A DNA stretch of 39,367 bases from Pseudomonadota bacterium (GCA_023430685.1 JAEYZH010000062.1:1-39367), one strand, 5' to 3'. Shown: positions 8,061-17,330, counted from the first letter of the stretch. The notes: a model not told the origin generated them from the sequence alone. Numbers and translations are program-made.

Positions 8061-8182
8061 GGAACCTCCCTCTGCTGTTGGTTGAAGCCGCGGCACTGTA
8101 GCGCAGCCGCGTGAATCGCGCCTTGCTGCGACGCATCGCCGTCGCTCGCGGCCTGCGCGCGCCGAGACCGCGCGGGGTGCTG

Positions 8183-8191
8183 TGGTAGAAT
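8183..8191 (+). promoter_or_regulatory. Extended -10 promoter element for the aminotransferase operon
   Basis: The sequence TGGTAGAAT combines a TGn extension with a TAGAAT -10 hexamer, about 50 bases before the aminotransferase ATG. Extended -10 promoters can work without a good -35, and none is evident here. It lies in the divergent region shared with the YeaQ-like gene. Confidence 0.55.
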
Positions 8192-8239
8192 CGACGGCTT
8201 TCCCGGCTCGCCCCGAGCCTGCATTCCGCGAGGATTTCC

Positions 8240-9436
8240 ATGCCGACTCTCGCCGCGCGCATGAGCCGCGCCAAGCCCAGCGCCATCATGGCGGTCGCCG
8301 ACAAGGCGAAGAAGCTGCGGGCAGCGGGCCGCGACATCGTCAACTTCTCGATCGGCGTCCCCAATTTCCTGCCCGGCGAGCATGTCTACGCGGCGGTGCG
8401 CGACGCGCTCGCGAAGGACAGCGGCCAGTACGGCTCCAACCGCGGAGCCGACGCGCTGCTCGACGCATTCCTGCAGCACCTCGCCGAAGGCGGGATCGAA
8501 GGCTACACGCGCCGCAACGTGGCGGTCGGCATCGGCGCCAAGCACGTGCTCTACAACCTCGCCGAAGCGCTGCTCGACCCGGGCGACACGATCGCGTTCG
8601 CGGTGCCGTACTGGACCACCTACGTCGACATCGCCGAGATCGTCGACGCGAAGATGCGCCTGCTGCCGTGCCCGTCGACGCAGAGCTACAAGCTCACGCC
8701 CGGGCAGCTCGACGCCGCGCTGCCGGGTGTGAAGCTGTTCCTGTTCAACAATCCGAACAATCCGACCGGCATGGTCTACACGCGCGAGGAAATCGCCGCG
8801 CTCGCGGACGTGCTGGTGCGCCACCCGGACACCTGGATCGTCTGCGACGACATCTACAACCGCATGGTGTTCGACGGCGTCGGCTACCACAACTTCGTGC
8901 AGGCGCGCCCCGAGCTGCGCGAGCGCGTGATCCACGTCGATTCGATCTCCAAGACCTACGGCATGCCCGGCTGGCGCGTCGGCTTCATCGCGGCGCCCGA
9001 GGCGGTCGCGCAGGCGTTCGTCACGCTCAATTCCAACCACATCACGAACGTGCCCGAGATGGTCGGTGCGGCCGCCATCGCGGCCTTGACGGGCCCGCAG
9101 GACGTGCCGACCGCGAAATGCAAGGAATTCGCGGCGCGCCGCGACGAGGTGCTCGCGGTGCTCGCGTCGATTCCCGGCATCGTCTGCCCGCGCCCGCAAG
9201 GCGCGTTCTACGTGTTTCCGGACATCTCCTGCGCGTTCGGCAAGACGCATTCGGGCCGGCTCGTCGCGAGCGACGTCGACCTGTGCGACCTGCTGCTGGA
9301 AACCAAGGGCGTCGCCTGCGTGCCGGGCTCGGCCTTCGGTGATCCGAACGCATTGCGCATTTCCTATACCTGCCCGCCGGAGCAGTTGCCCGAAGGCATG
9401 CGGCGCATCCGCGAGTTCTTCGCCGAACTCGCGTGA
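8240..9436 (+). CDS. PLP-dependent class I aminotransferase (aspartate aminotransferase-like)
   Basis: The 398-residue fold-type I enzyme shows NNPNNPTG (170-177), CDDIYNRMVF with the pyridine-contacting aspartate and tyrosine, and the PLP-lysine motif SISKTYGMPGWRVGF with K238. Near the end, ALRISY supplies the carboxylate-binding arginine. It resembles subgroup Ib aspartate aminotransferases, but the amino-acid substrate cannot be assigned from sequence alone. The ATG at 8240 has GAGG at a good distance. A glutaredoxin-like lipoprotein gene overlaps its stop codon, and malate dehydrogenase follows. An aspartate/oxaloacetate/malate link would make sense but is inference. Confidence 0.9.
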   Translation: MPTLAARMSRAKPSAIMAVADKAKKLRAAGRDIVNFSIGVPNFLPGEHVYAAVRDALAKDSGQYGSNRGADALLDAFLQHLAEGGIEGYTRRNVAVGIGAKHVLYNLAEALLDPGDTIAFAVPYWTTYVDIAEIVDAKMRLLPCPSTQSYKLTPGQLDAALPGVKLFLFNNPNNPTGMVYTREEIAALADVLVRHPDTWIVCDDIYNRMVFDGVGYHNFVQARPELRERVIHVDSISKTYGMPGWRVGFIAAPEAVAQAFVTLNSNHITNVPEMVGAAAIAALTGPQDVPTAKCKEFAARRDEVLAVLASIPGIVCPRPQGAFYVFPDISCAFGKTHSGRLVASDVDLCDLLLETKGVACVPGSAFGDPNALRISYTCPPEQLPEGMRRIREFFAELA

Positions 9437-9810
9437 GCATGCCTGCCTGGCGCGTCCGCCCGTGGTCGATCTCGCTGGCCTGCGTCGCGCTCGCGGCGTG
9501 CGCGCGTCCGGCGCCTGTCGACGAAGCCGCGTTGCGTGCGACCGTCGGCGATCAGCCCGTGGTGCTGCTGTCGGCGGAGTGGTGCGGATACTGCGCGCGC
9601 CAGCGCGAGGATTTTCGGCGCTGGGGCGTCGCGTTCGACGAACTCGATGTCGAATCGGACCCCGCCGGCTCACGCGCCTACGCGCTGCTGCGCGGGCGCG
9701 GCGTGCCGATCGTGCTCGTGAACGAACATCGCATCCACGGCTATGCACCGCCGCGCGTGCGTGAACTGCTGGCGGAATCCGGCCTGCTGCCTGCATCCGC
9801 TTCGCGCTGA
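9433..9810 (+). CDS. Glutaredoxin/thioredoxin-fold lipoprotein
   Basis: The 125-residue product (from GTG 9433; ATG 9439 gives 123) has a short signal peptide ending in a lipobox, ALAAC with C23 as the lipidated residue. A small redox domain follows with W50-C51-G-Y-C54, a V-P cis-proline candidate (GRGVPIVLV) and a C-terminal helix. It should be a membrane-anchored thiol-disulfide protein facing the periplasm, substrate unknown. The start overlaps the aminotransferase stop in a GTGA arrangement, which suggests translational coupling. A lipoprotein coupled to a cytoplasmic aminotransferase is odd, so the coupling may be only expression-level. Confidence 0.8.
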   Translation: MSMPAWRVRPWSISLACVALAACARPAPVDEAALRATVGDQPVVLLSAEWCGYCARQREDFRRWGVAFDELDVESDPAGSRAYALLRGRGVPIVLVNEHRIHGYAPPRVRELLAESGLLPASASR

Positions 9811-9837
9811 ATCCAGATCATCCCCGAGGTCCATGCC

Positions 9838-10824
9838 ATGAAAGCTCCCGTCCGAGTTGCCGTCACCGGCGCCGCCGGCCAGATCGGTTACGCCCTGCTG
9901 TTCCGCATCGCCGCGGGCGACATGCTGGGCCCCGACCAGCCGGTGATCCTGCAATTGCTCGAGATCACGCCCGCGCTGCCCGCGCTGCAGGGCGTCGTGA
10001 TGGAACTCAACGACTGCGCCTTCCCGACCCTCGCCGGCGTCGTCGCGACCGACGACCCCAATGTCGCGTTCAAGGACGCCGACTACGCGCTGCTGGTCGG
10101 CGCGCGACCGCGCGGCCCCGGCATGGAGCGCAAGGACCTGCTCGAAGCCAATGGCGCGATCTTCGCGCCGCAAGGGAAGGCGCTGAACGCGCATGCGAGC
10201 CGCGACGTGCGCGTACTCGTGGTCGGCAACCCGGCCAACACCAATGCATTGATCGCGCAGCAGAACGCGCCCGACCTCGATCCGCGCTGCTTCACCGCGA
10301 TGGTGCGGCTCGACCACAACCGCGCCCTTTCGCAGCTTGCCGAGAAGACCGGTTCGCACGTGACCGACATCCGCCGCATGACGATCTGGGGCAACCATTC
10401 CTCGACCCAGTACCCGGACATCCACCACGCGAGCGTGAAGGGCAAGGCCGCATCCGCGCTGGTCGACGACGCCTGGTACCGCGACACCTTCATTCCGACC
10501 GTGCAGCAGCGCGGCGCCGCGATCATCAAGGCGCGCGGCGCGTCGTCGGCTGCATCGGCCGCGTCGGCCGCGATCGACCACATGCGCGACTGGGCGCTCG
10601 GCACCGGCGAGGGCGACTGGGTTTCGATGGGCATTCCATCCGACGGTTCCTACGGCATCGCGCCGGGCGTGATCTACGGCTACCCGGTCACGACCAAGGG
10701 CGGCCGCTACGAGATCGTGCAGGGTCTGGAGATCAACCCGTTCTCGCGCGAGCGCATGGATGCGACCGACAAGGAACTGCGCGAGGAGCGCGCGGGCGTC
10801 GAACACCTGTTCGCGCAACGCTGA
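9838..10824 (+). CDS. mdh: Malate dehydrogenase (NAD-dependent, LDH-like family)
   Basis: The 328-residue enzyme interconverts malate and oxaloacetate in the TCA cycle. The N-terminal GAAGQIGY is the dinucleotide-binding loop. GARPRGPGMERKDLLEAN is the mobile substrate loop with the arginine pair, VVGNPANTNA is the nucleotide-binding strand, and IWGNHS carries the catalytic histidine. Length and motifs match the type 2 bacterial malate dehydrogenases common in beta- and some gammaproteobacteria. GAGG precedes ATG 9838 at a normal distance. It follows the glutaredoxin-like gene by 27 bases and probably shares its transcript. Confidence 0.97.
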   Translation: MKAPVRVAVTGAAGQIGYALLFRIAAGDMLGPDQPVILQLLEITPALPALQGVVMELNDCAFPTLAGVVATDDPNVAFKDADYALLVGARPRGPGMERKDLLEANGAIFAPQGKALNAHASRDVRVLVVGNPANTNALIAQQNAPDLDPRCFTAMVRLDHNRALSQLAEKTGSHVTDIRRMTIWGNHSSTQYPDIHHASVKGKAASALVDDAWYRDTFIPTVQQRGAAIIKARGASSAASAASAAIDHMRDWALGTGEGDWVSMGIPSDGSYGIAPGVIYGYPVTTKGGRYEIVQGLEINPFSRERMDATDKELREERAGVEHLFAQR

Positions 10825-10874
10825 ACACCGTCCCACGCGACCGGCACTAACGACGACCCGCCCGACACAGGAAC

Positions 10875-12950
10875 ATGCGCATGAACCGACTGATCGCTTG
10901 CTTCATCCTCGCCATGCTGGCAGGACCGGTGGCCGCCGATGAAGGCATGTGGACGCCCGACAACCTGCCGGTCGCGCAGGTGCAGTCGGCCCACGGCTTC
11001 ACGCCCGACGCCAAATGGGCCGAGCATGTGCAGAAGTCGGCCGTGCGCCTCGCGGGTGGATGCTCGGGTTCGTTCGTGTCGCCGGACGGTCTGGTGCTGA
11101 CGAACCACCACTGCATCAACTCCTGCGTGCAGCAGCTGTCCACGGCGGAGCGCGACTACATCAAGTCGGGTTTCCTCGCGCAGGAACGCAAGGATGAGCT
11201 GCGCTGTCCGGAAATCGAGCTCAACCGGCTCGAGCGCATCGTCGACGTCAGTGATCGCGTGCGCAAGGCGACCGCGGGCAAGTCCGGCGAAGCCTACAGC
11301 CGCGCGAGCCAGGCGGTGAAATCCGACATCGAGAAGGAATGCGTCGGCACGGGTGGCGACAGCACGCGTTGCGACGTGGTCGACCTGTACCACGGCGGCG
11401 TCTACGCGTTGTATCGCTACCACCGATTCCAGGACGTGCGGCTCGCATTCGCGCCCGAACTCCAATCGGCGTTCTTCGGTGGCGATCCGGACAACTTCAC
11501 GTTCCCGCGTTACGCATTCGACATGGGCCTGCTGCGTGCGTACGAGGACGGCAAGCCGGCCAGGGTCGCGAACTACTTTCCGTTCTCGAAGAACGGCGCC
11601 GAGGAAGGCGAAATGACGGTGATCGTGGGCAATCCAGGCGGCACCGATCGCCAGCTCACGATCGCGCAACTGGAGTCCGCGCGTGACCTCGACCTGATTC
11701 CGCGCCTGATGCTGCTGGCCGAGTCGCGCGGCATGCTCGAGCGGTTCCGTGCGGAAAGCGAGGAGAACTGGCGCATCGCGCAAAGCGACCTGTTCGGCAC
11801 CGAGAATTCGTTCAAGGCACTGCGCGGGCGGCTGCTCGCGTTGCAGGATCCGGCGGTGTTCGCGCTCAAGCGCGCGCAGGAGGCCGAGCTGCGTGCGTTC
11901 GTCGATGCCGATCCCGCGCGCAAGGCGAAGTACGGCGCGGCCTGGGACGGCATCGCCGGCGCGCTTGCTGCGTACCGCAACATCGAGACGCGCTACAAGT
12001 TCATCGAGGCGCGTCGCGGCTTCTCGTCGGATTACTACCACTACGCAAGCCTGCTCGTGCGGGGCGCGGCCGAGCGCGCGAAGCCCAATGCCGAGCGCCT
12101 GCGCGAGTTCACCGATTCCAAGCTGCCTAGCCTCACGCAGGACCTGTTCTCTAGCGCGCCGGTCTATCCGGCGTACGAGAAGGTCAAGCTCGGCTGGTCG
12201 CTGACCAAGCTGCGCGAATGGCTCGGCACCAATGACGCGTTCGTGCGGGACGTACTCGGCAAGGAGTCACCCGAGCAGCTGGCCGCGCGCCTCGTCGACG
12301 GCACCCGCCTCGGCGATGCCTCGTTCCGCAAGGCACTGTGGGAAGGCGGCGCGGACGCGATCGCCGCCTCGGATGATCCGTTCATCGTGCTCGCGCGCAA
12401 GGTCGATCCGGAAGCGCGCGCGATCCGCACTCGCTACGAGAACGAAGTCGACTCGGTGATCGACCGCAATTCCGAACTGCTCGCCGCTGCGCGCTTCGAG
12501 AAGTACGGCACCAGCGTGTACCCCGACGCGACGTTCACCCAGCGATTCTCGTTCGGCGAGGTGAAGGGATGGGACGAGAAGGGCGTCGCGGTGGCGCCGT
12601 TCACCGACATCGGCGGCGCGTTCGAGCACGCGACCGGCGCGTATCCATTCGCATTGCCGCAGTCGTGGATCGACGCCAAGGCTGCGCTCGATCGCGACCA
12701 GCGCATGAACTTCACGACCACCAACGACATCATCGGCGGCAACTCGGGCAGTCCCGTGATCAACCAGCGCGCCGAAGTCGTTGGCCTCGTGTTCGATGGC
12801 AACATCCATTCGCTGGGCGGGAACTACTGGTACGACGAGCGCCTCAACCGCGCCGTGTCCGTGCACAGTGGCGCGATCCTCGAGGCGATGCGCAAGGTCT
12901 ATCATGCCGATCGGCTCGTGCAGGAACTCGAGGCCGCGCGCGCCGACTGA
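10875..12950 (+). CDS. S46 family dipeptidyl peptidase (DPP7-like)
   Basis: The 691-residue exported serine peptidase has a Sec signal peptide (RLIACFILAMLAGPVAA). The S46 triad is visible: H79 in LTNHHC, D216 in FDMGLLRAY after DNFTFPRY, and S624 in GGNSGSP. S46 enzymes release dipeptides from the N-terminus of peptides in the periplasm. The residue 18 after the catalytic serine is glycine (FDGN, G642), as in DPP7/DAP BII with broad hydrophobic P1 preference, whereas DPP11 has arginine there. The start could be ATG 10875 or ATG 10881. It follows mdh by 50 bases. The family is typical of Xanthomonadaceae and Bacteroidetes and suits growth on peptides. Confidence 0.95.
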   Translation: MRMNRLIACFILAMLAGPVAADEGMWTPDNLPVAQVQSAHGFTPDAKWAEHVQKSAVRLAGGCSGSFVSPDGLVLTNHHCINSCVQQLSTAERDYIKSGFLAQERKDELRCPEIELNRLERIVDVSDRVRKATAGKSGEAYSRASQAVKSDIEKECVGTGGDSTRCDVVDLYHGGVYALYRYHRFQDVRLAFAPELQSAFFGGDPDNFTFPRYAFDMGLLRAYEDGKPARVANYFPFSKNGAEEGEMTVIVGNPGGTDRQLTIAQLESARDLDLIPRLMLLAESRGMLERFRAESEENWRIAQSDLFGTENSFKALRGRLLALQDPAVFALKRAQEAELRAFVDADPARKAKYGAAWDGIAGALAAYRNIETRYKFIEARRGFSSDYYHYASLLVRGAAERAKPNAERLREFTDSKLPSLTQDLFSSAPVYPAYEKVKLGWSLTKLREWLGTNDAFVRDVLGKESPEQLAARLVDGTRLGDASFRKALWEGGADAIAASDDPFIVLARKVDPEARAIRTRYENEVDSVIDRNSELLAAARFEKYGTSVYPDATFTQRFSFGEVKGWDEKGVAVAPFTDIGGAFEHATGAYPFALPQSWIDAKAALDRDQRMNFTTTNDIIGGNSGSPVINQRAEVVGLVFDGNIHSLGGNYWYDERLNRAVSVHSGAILEAMRKVYHADRLVQELEAARAD

Positions 12951-12985
12951 GCGGCGCGGCGCTTCGGCGGGCGAACCGGCGCAAG

Positions 12986-13030
12986 GCCGTGCCGCGGGTG
13001 CCCGTGTGCGGATCGTTGCCCGGGCACGGC
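12986..13030. terminator. Possible hairpin after the S46 peptidase gene
   Basis: GCCGTGCC (12986-12993) can pair with GGCACGGC (13023-13030). An alternative inner stem is GTGCCCG (12998-13004) with CGGGCAC (13021-13027). It begins 36 bases after the peptidase stop and has no T tract. It may separate this gene from the cyclic-di-GMP gene downstream. The remaining gap to 13095 shows nothing else convincing. Confidence 0.4.
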
Positions 13031-13095
13031 GCGTTGGCCCGCAGTCTTGTAGGATTTGACCGCGCAGGCGGCGCTCCCTGGGGGATGCACGCCGC

Positions 13096-16083
13096 ATGCG
13101 CATACGCGGGAACGCCATGAGCCGTTCGCTTCCGATCACTCCGCGAACCCCGGACCCGCAGGCAGGTGCCTGCGCGATCCGCATGGGCGAGGCGTCGGAC
13201 GCTGCGGAGGTCGCGCGCATCCTCGTCGAGTGGGCGGAACAGGCATGCGCGAGCCGCGCTGCGCTGGTCGCGTGGTCCGCGCGCGGCGCCGAAGTGCTCG
13301 CCAGTGCGCTCGCCGAGCCCCCCGACGCAGCGCTGCTGCAGCGATTGGGTGGACTGGCGCCCGATGCACGCGCGTTCCGGCCGGTCGGCGCGGGTCTCCA
13401 CGCGGTGCGCGTGGGGCAGGCGCCGGTCGTGTTGCTGCTCGAGGCGGCCGAAGCGCCGCCCGCGCACGTGCTCGAATTCATCGCGCCATCGCTGCGGCTG
13501 GCCGGCACCAACGTGATGCGCTGGATGGAGCTCGCATCGCTGCGTGATTCGCACCAGCAACTGGAGCGATCGGAGAACCTGCAGCGCGCGCTGTTCGCGA
13601 TCTCCGACCTGGCTGGGTCCGACCTCGCCATGCCGCGCATGCTGCGCGGCATCCACGCAATCGTCAGCACGTTGATGTATGCGGAGAACTTCTTCATCGT
13701 GCTCCATGACGAGGCGCGCGACAGCCTGCGTTTCATCTATTTCGCCGACGTCGCGGACGACGACGGCCCCGACATCGGCGCGCACATTCCGATGGAAAGC
13801 CGCCGCCACTCGATGACCTGGCACCTGATCACCGGTGGCCGGGCGCTGATGGGCAGCACCGAAGAACTGCTGGCGCAGGTCGAAGGCCCGGTGGTCATGG
13901 TCGGCCCCGACAGCGTCGACTGGCTCGGCGTTCCGATGCTGCGCGACGGCCACGTCTACGGCGCGCTGGTGGTGCAGAGCTATCGCGAAGGCGTGCGCTT
14001 CAGCGCCGAGGATCGCGCACTGCTGGAGTTCGTCGGCAGCCACATCCTGACCGCCCTGGAACGCAAGCAGAGCAAGGACGAACTCGAGGAACTCGTGCGC
14101 GAGCGCACGATGGAGCTCGCGCAGGCGAACTTCGGCCTGCAGCAGGAAGTGCTCGAGCGCCAGCGCGCCGAACGGCTGCAGGCGGCGCTGTTCCACATCG
14201 CGCAGCTCGCGACCGCCGACCTCGACGAGTCGGATTTCTATGCGCGCCTGCACGAAGTCGTCGGCGAACTGCTGAACGCGGAGAATTTCTTCATTGCGTT
14301 GCTGTCCGACGACCGGCGCATCCTTTCATTCCCGTACTACGTCGACGCCGGTGTCCGCCGCGTCGTCTCGCGCGAGGTCGGACAGGGGCTGAGCGAGTAC
14401 GTGCTGCGCACGGGTGTTCCGCTGCTAGGCGGGCGCGAGCGCATCAACGAACTCGCGCGTGCCGGCGAAATCGACGCAGCGCGGATCGGCCGGCCGGCCG
14501 AGTGCTGGCTCGGCGTGCCGTTGCGCGTCGAGGACGAAGTGATCGGCCTCGTGGTCGTGCAGAGCTACTCGGTCGACGTGGGTTACGGCCCAGCCGACCA
14601 GGAACTGCTGGGTTTCGCGGCGATGCAGATCGCAAGCAGCATCCATCGACGCCGCTCCGCGGTTTCGCTGCAACGCGCCTATGCCGACCTCGAGCGGCGC
14701 GTCGAGGACCGCACGCGAGAGCTGCGCGAGCAGATGCTGCAGCGCGAACACATGCAGCAGCAGTTGCAGCACCAGGTCATGCACGACGCGCTCACCGGAC
14801 TGCCGAACCGGCGCTACCTGCGCGAGCGCCTCGACGGCGTGCTCGCGCGGATCGAGCGCGAGCCGTGGCGGCGCTGCGCGCTGCTCTACCTCGACGTGGA
14901 TCGCTTCAAGGTGATCAACGACAGCCTCGGGCACCTGGCGGGGGACGAATTGCTGCGCGAGATCGCGGTCCGGCTGCAGCAGTGCGTGGTCCCGCCCGAC
15001 CTCGTCGCGCGGCTGTCCGGCGACGAGTTCGCGGTGTTGCTGGAAGCCTCGCCCGGCGCGGATGCGGTGCAGGCCTTCGCGCGCGAGATGCTCGAGGTGC
15101 TCGCGCGCCCGCTGCAGGCGGCAGGACGCGAGCTGGAGCCCTCGGTCAGCATCGGCATCGCGATCGGCGATTCGACTTATCGCACCGCCGACGACCTGCT
15201 GCGTGATGCCGATCTCGCGCTGTATCGCGCCAAGGACCTCGGCCGCAAGCGCTGCGTGATGTTCGACGAGACGCTGGCGCGCAGCGCGGTCGACGTGCTC
15301 GCGATGGAAGGCGAGTTGCGGCGCGCGCTGCAGGTCGGCGAATTCCTTCCGCACTTCCAGCCGATCCTGCGCTTCGGCAGCGGCGACGTGGTCGGCCACG
15401 AAGCGCTGCTGCGCTGGAACCACCCGCGCCGCGGATTGCTCGTGCCCGGCGAGTTCCTGCGCGTGGCCCACGAAAGCGGCCATATCGAGGCGATCGACTG
15501 GCAGCTGTTCGAGGCGGCCTGCGCGGCTGCGGCGCGCATGCACCGCCAGGACACCTTCCTGACCCTCAACGTGTCCGCCTTGCACCTGCGCCATTCCGAC
15601 TTCGGCCAGCGCCTGCTGCGCCTGGTGGAACGTGTCGGCCTCGCGCCTTCGCGGCTCGTGATCGAAGTGACCGAAGGGTCCTTGCTGGACGACCCCGAGC
15701 ACGTGCGCAGCACGCTGGAAAGCCTGCGCGTCATCGGCGTCGGCGCGGCGCTCGACGATTTCGGCACGGGTTACTCGTCGCTGAGCTACCTGCACTCCCT
15801 GCCGCTGCGCATGCTCAAGATCGACCGCGCGTTCGTGCAGGCGCTCGACGGCGGCAAGCGCGCCACCACCACGGTGGTCGCGGCGATCCTCGCGCTCGCG
15901 CGCGCGCTCGACATCCGCGTGATCGCCGAGGGCATCGAGACGCCGGAGCAGAAGGAGGCCCTGATCGGCATGGGCTGCGAGTTCGGCCAGGGTTACCTGC
16001 TCGGACGGCCCGCGCCGCAATTACGCGACGACGCAGCGGATGTTCCGGCGATGACCACGTTCGCCGGCACCAAGCGCGCGTAG
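13096..16083 (+). CDS. Tandem GAF-GGDEF-EAL cyclic-di-GMP signalling protein
   Basis: The 995-residue protein has no clear membrane segment. After a poorly defined N-terminal 150 residues come two clearly related GAF domains (about 158-325 and 360-515). Both contain AENFFI and the WLGVP...VVQSY block, and they are joined by a charged coiled coil with a second coil after them. The GGDEF domain (about 560-720) has DALTGLPNRRYL and a S641-G-D-E-F signature, a variant often still active, and no RxxD inhibitory site. The EAL domain (about 735-980) keeps E769-A-L, EVTEG, DDFGTGYSSL, LKID and AEGIET, so phosphodiesterase activity is likely. The sensed ligand is unknown. The start could be ATG 13096 or ATG 13117. 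Confidence 0.93.
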   Translation: MRIRGNAMSRSLPITPRTPDPQAGACAIRMGEASDAAEVARILVEWAEQACASRAALVAWSARGAEVLASALAEPPDAALLQRLGGLAPDARAFRPVGAGLHAVRVGQAPVVLLLEAAEAPPAHVLEFIAPSLRLAGTNVMRWMELASLRDSHQQLERSENLQRALFAISDLAGSDLAMPRMLRGIHAIVSTLMYAENFFIVLHDEARDSLRFIYFADVADDDGPDIGAHIPMESRRHSMTWHLITGGRALMGSTEELLAQVEGPVVMVGPDSVDWLGVPMLRDGHVYGALVVQSYREGVRFSAEDRALLEFVGSHILTALERKQSKDELEELVRERTMELAQANFGLQQEVLERQRAERLQAALFHIAQLATADLDESDFYARLHEVVGELLNAENFFIALLSDDRRILSFPYYVDAGVRRVVSREVGQGLSEYVLRTGVPLLGGRERINELARAGEIDAARIGRPAECWLGVPLRVEDEVIGLVVVQSYSVDVGYGPADQELLGFAAMQIASSIHRRRSAVSLQRAYADLERRVEDRTRELREQMLQREHMQQQLQHQVMHDALTGLPNRRYLRERLDGVLARIEREPWRRCALLYLDVDRFKVINDSLGHLAGDELLREIAVRLQQCVVPPDLVARLSGDEFAVLLEASPGADAVQAFAREMLEVLARPLQAAGRELEPSVSIGIAIGDSTYRTADDLLRDADLALYRAKDLGRKRCVMFDETLARSAVDVLAMEGELRRALQVGEFLPHFQPILRFGSGDVVGHEALLRWNHPRRGLLVPGEFLRVAHESGHIEAIDWQLFEAACAAAARMHRQDTFLTLNVSALHLRHSDFGQRLLRLVERVGLAPSRLVIEVTEGSLLDDPEHVRSTLESLRVIGVGAALDDFGTGYSSLSYLHSLPLRMLKIDRAFVQALDGGKRATTTVVAAILALARALDIRVIAEGIETPEQKEALIGMGCEFGQGYLLGRPAPQLRDDAADVPAMTTFAGTKRA

Positions 16084-16271
16084 GCTGGACGACCGCTGGT
16101 CGGCCGGCTGCTCCTCGATCCGCCGGCGTCGCGGGTGGGACTTCAGCAGCGCAGCGTTCCAGGGAGGCTTCAGCCCGAACTCTTCGCGCGCACCATCAGG
16201 GCTGGATTTCGTGCCGCAAGCCGAGGTCACGTGCAGCCGGTCGTTTCGGTCGCCCGGCCTGCCGGATCGGC

Positions 16272-16277
16272 TAGAAT
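16272..16277 (+). promoter_or_regulatory. Candidate -10 element upstream of prpB
   Basis: TAGAAT lies 24 bases before the prpB ATG. No good -35 is present at 16-18 bases upstream, so an activator may be needed, as in many prp operons. The rest of the 218-base gap (16084-16301) holds two imperfect copies of a GGGA-CTTCAGC-like motif near 16138 and 16168 and no convincing gene. Confidence 0.45.
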
Positions 16278-16301
16278 TGCGTGCTTTGCCGCGGGGTTTC
16301 C

Positions 16302-17204
16302 ATGGATCCGAACGCATCCGCCGGCGCGCGCTTCCGCGCGGCCGTCGCCGCCGAACAGCCGCTCCAGGTGGTCGGCGCGATCACCGCCTACGCCGGCCTG
16401 ATGGCGCGTCGCGTCGGCTATCGCGCGCTCTACCTTTCCGGCGGCGGCGTCGCCGCCAATTCGCTCGGCGTGCCCGATCTCGGCATCAGCACGATGGAAG
16501 ACGTGCTCATCGACGCGCGGCGCATCGTCGATGCGACCGGCATGCCGCTGCTCGTCGACATCGACACCGGCTGGGGCGGCGCGTTCAACATCGCGCGCAC
16601 GATCCGTTCCTTCATCAACGTCGGCGTCGGCGCGGTGCACATGGAAGACCAGGTCGGCCAGAAGCGCTGCGGCCATCGCCCGGGCAAGGAAGTGGTGCCG
16701 ACGGGCGAGATGGTCGATCGGGTGAAGGCCGCGGTCGATGCGCGCACCGATGCGTCGTTCGTGATCATGGCGCGCACCGACGCGGCCGCGGTCGAAGGTA
16801 TCGATGCGGCGATCGAGCGCGCCCAGGCCTACGTCGCGGCCGGCGCGGACATGATCTTCCCGGAAGCGATGAAGACGCTCGAGGACTACCGGCGCTTCAA
16901 GCAGGCGGTCGGCGTGCCGATCCTCGCGAACCTCACCGAGTTCGGTTCGACGCCGTTCTTCACCACCGAAGAACTTGCCCGGGCCGGCGTCGATATCGCG
17001 CTGTACTGCTGCGGCGCGTATCGCGCGATGAACAAGGCGGCGCTCGGCTTCTACGAAACCGTGCGCCGCGACGGCACGCAGAAGGCCGTGGTGCCCTCGA
17101 TGCAGACGCGCGAGGAGCTCTACGACTTCCTCGGTTACCACGCCTACGAGCAGAAGCTCGATGCGCTGTTCGCGGGTGAACGGTCCGACAAGCAGGACGG
17201 ATGA
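16302..17204 (+). CDS. prpB: 2-methylisocitrate lyase
   Basis: The 300-residue isocitrate-lyase-superfamily enzyme cleaves 2-methylisocitrate to pyruvate and succinate, the last step of the methylcitrate cycle. The catalytic loop K121-R-C123-G-H matches the KKCGH signature of E. coli PrpB. The metal-binding DIDTGWGGAFN (about 86-96), the SGGGVAANSLGVPDLG substrate region and VHMEDQVGQ are also present. ATG 16302 gives the usual family length; the frame is open to GTG 16281, but the added residues do not fit. prpC follows after 150 bases on the same strand, and no prpR regulator is adjacent. Confidence 0.97.
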   Translation: MDPNASAGARFRAAVAAEQPLQVVGAITAYAGLMARRVGYRALYLSGGGVAANSLGVPDLGISTMEDVLIDARRIVDATGMPLLVDIDTGWGGAFNIARTIRSFINVGVGAVHMEDQVGQKRCGHRPGKEVVPTGEMVDRVKAAVDARTDASFVIMARTDAAAVEGIDAAIERAQAYVAAGADMIFPEAMKTLEDYRRFKQAVGVPILANLTEFGSTPFFTTEELARAGVDIALYCCGAYRAMNKAALGFYETVRRDGTQKAVVPSMQTREELYDFLGYHAYEQKLDALFAGERSDKQDG

Positions 17205-17283
17205 GACGGCGAACCCGACTGCGGCAGGTGGGTCACCCGCGATCGCACGCGGGCTGCGCCTCGGCATGTCGCTCGTGCAAACC

Positions 17284-17330
17284 TTGCGAGGCCCGCGTCG
17301 TGCTTCGCGTGCATCGCGCCCCTCGCGCAA
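17284..17330. promoter_or_regulatory. Imperfect inverted repeat upstream of prpC
   Basis: TTGCGAGG (17284-17291) and CCTCGCGCAA (17321-17330) form an inverted repeat apart from a two-base insertion, with a 29-base centre, just before the prpC ribosome binding site. It could be an operator or an RNA stem in the prpB-prpC leader. No regulator that would bind it is visible nearby, so the function is open. Confidence 0.3.
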
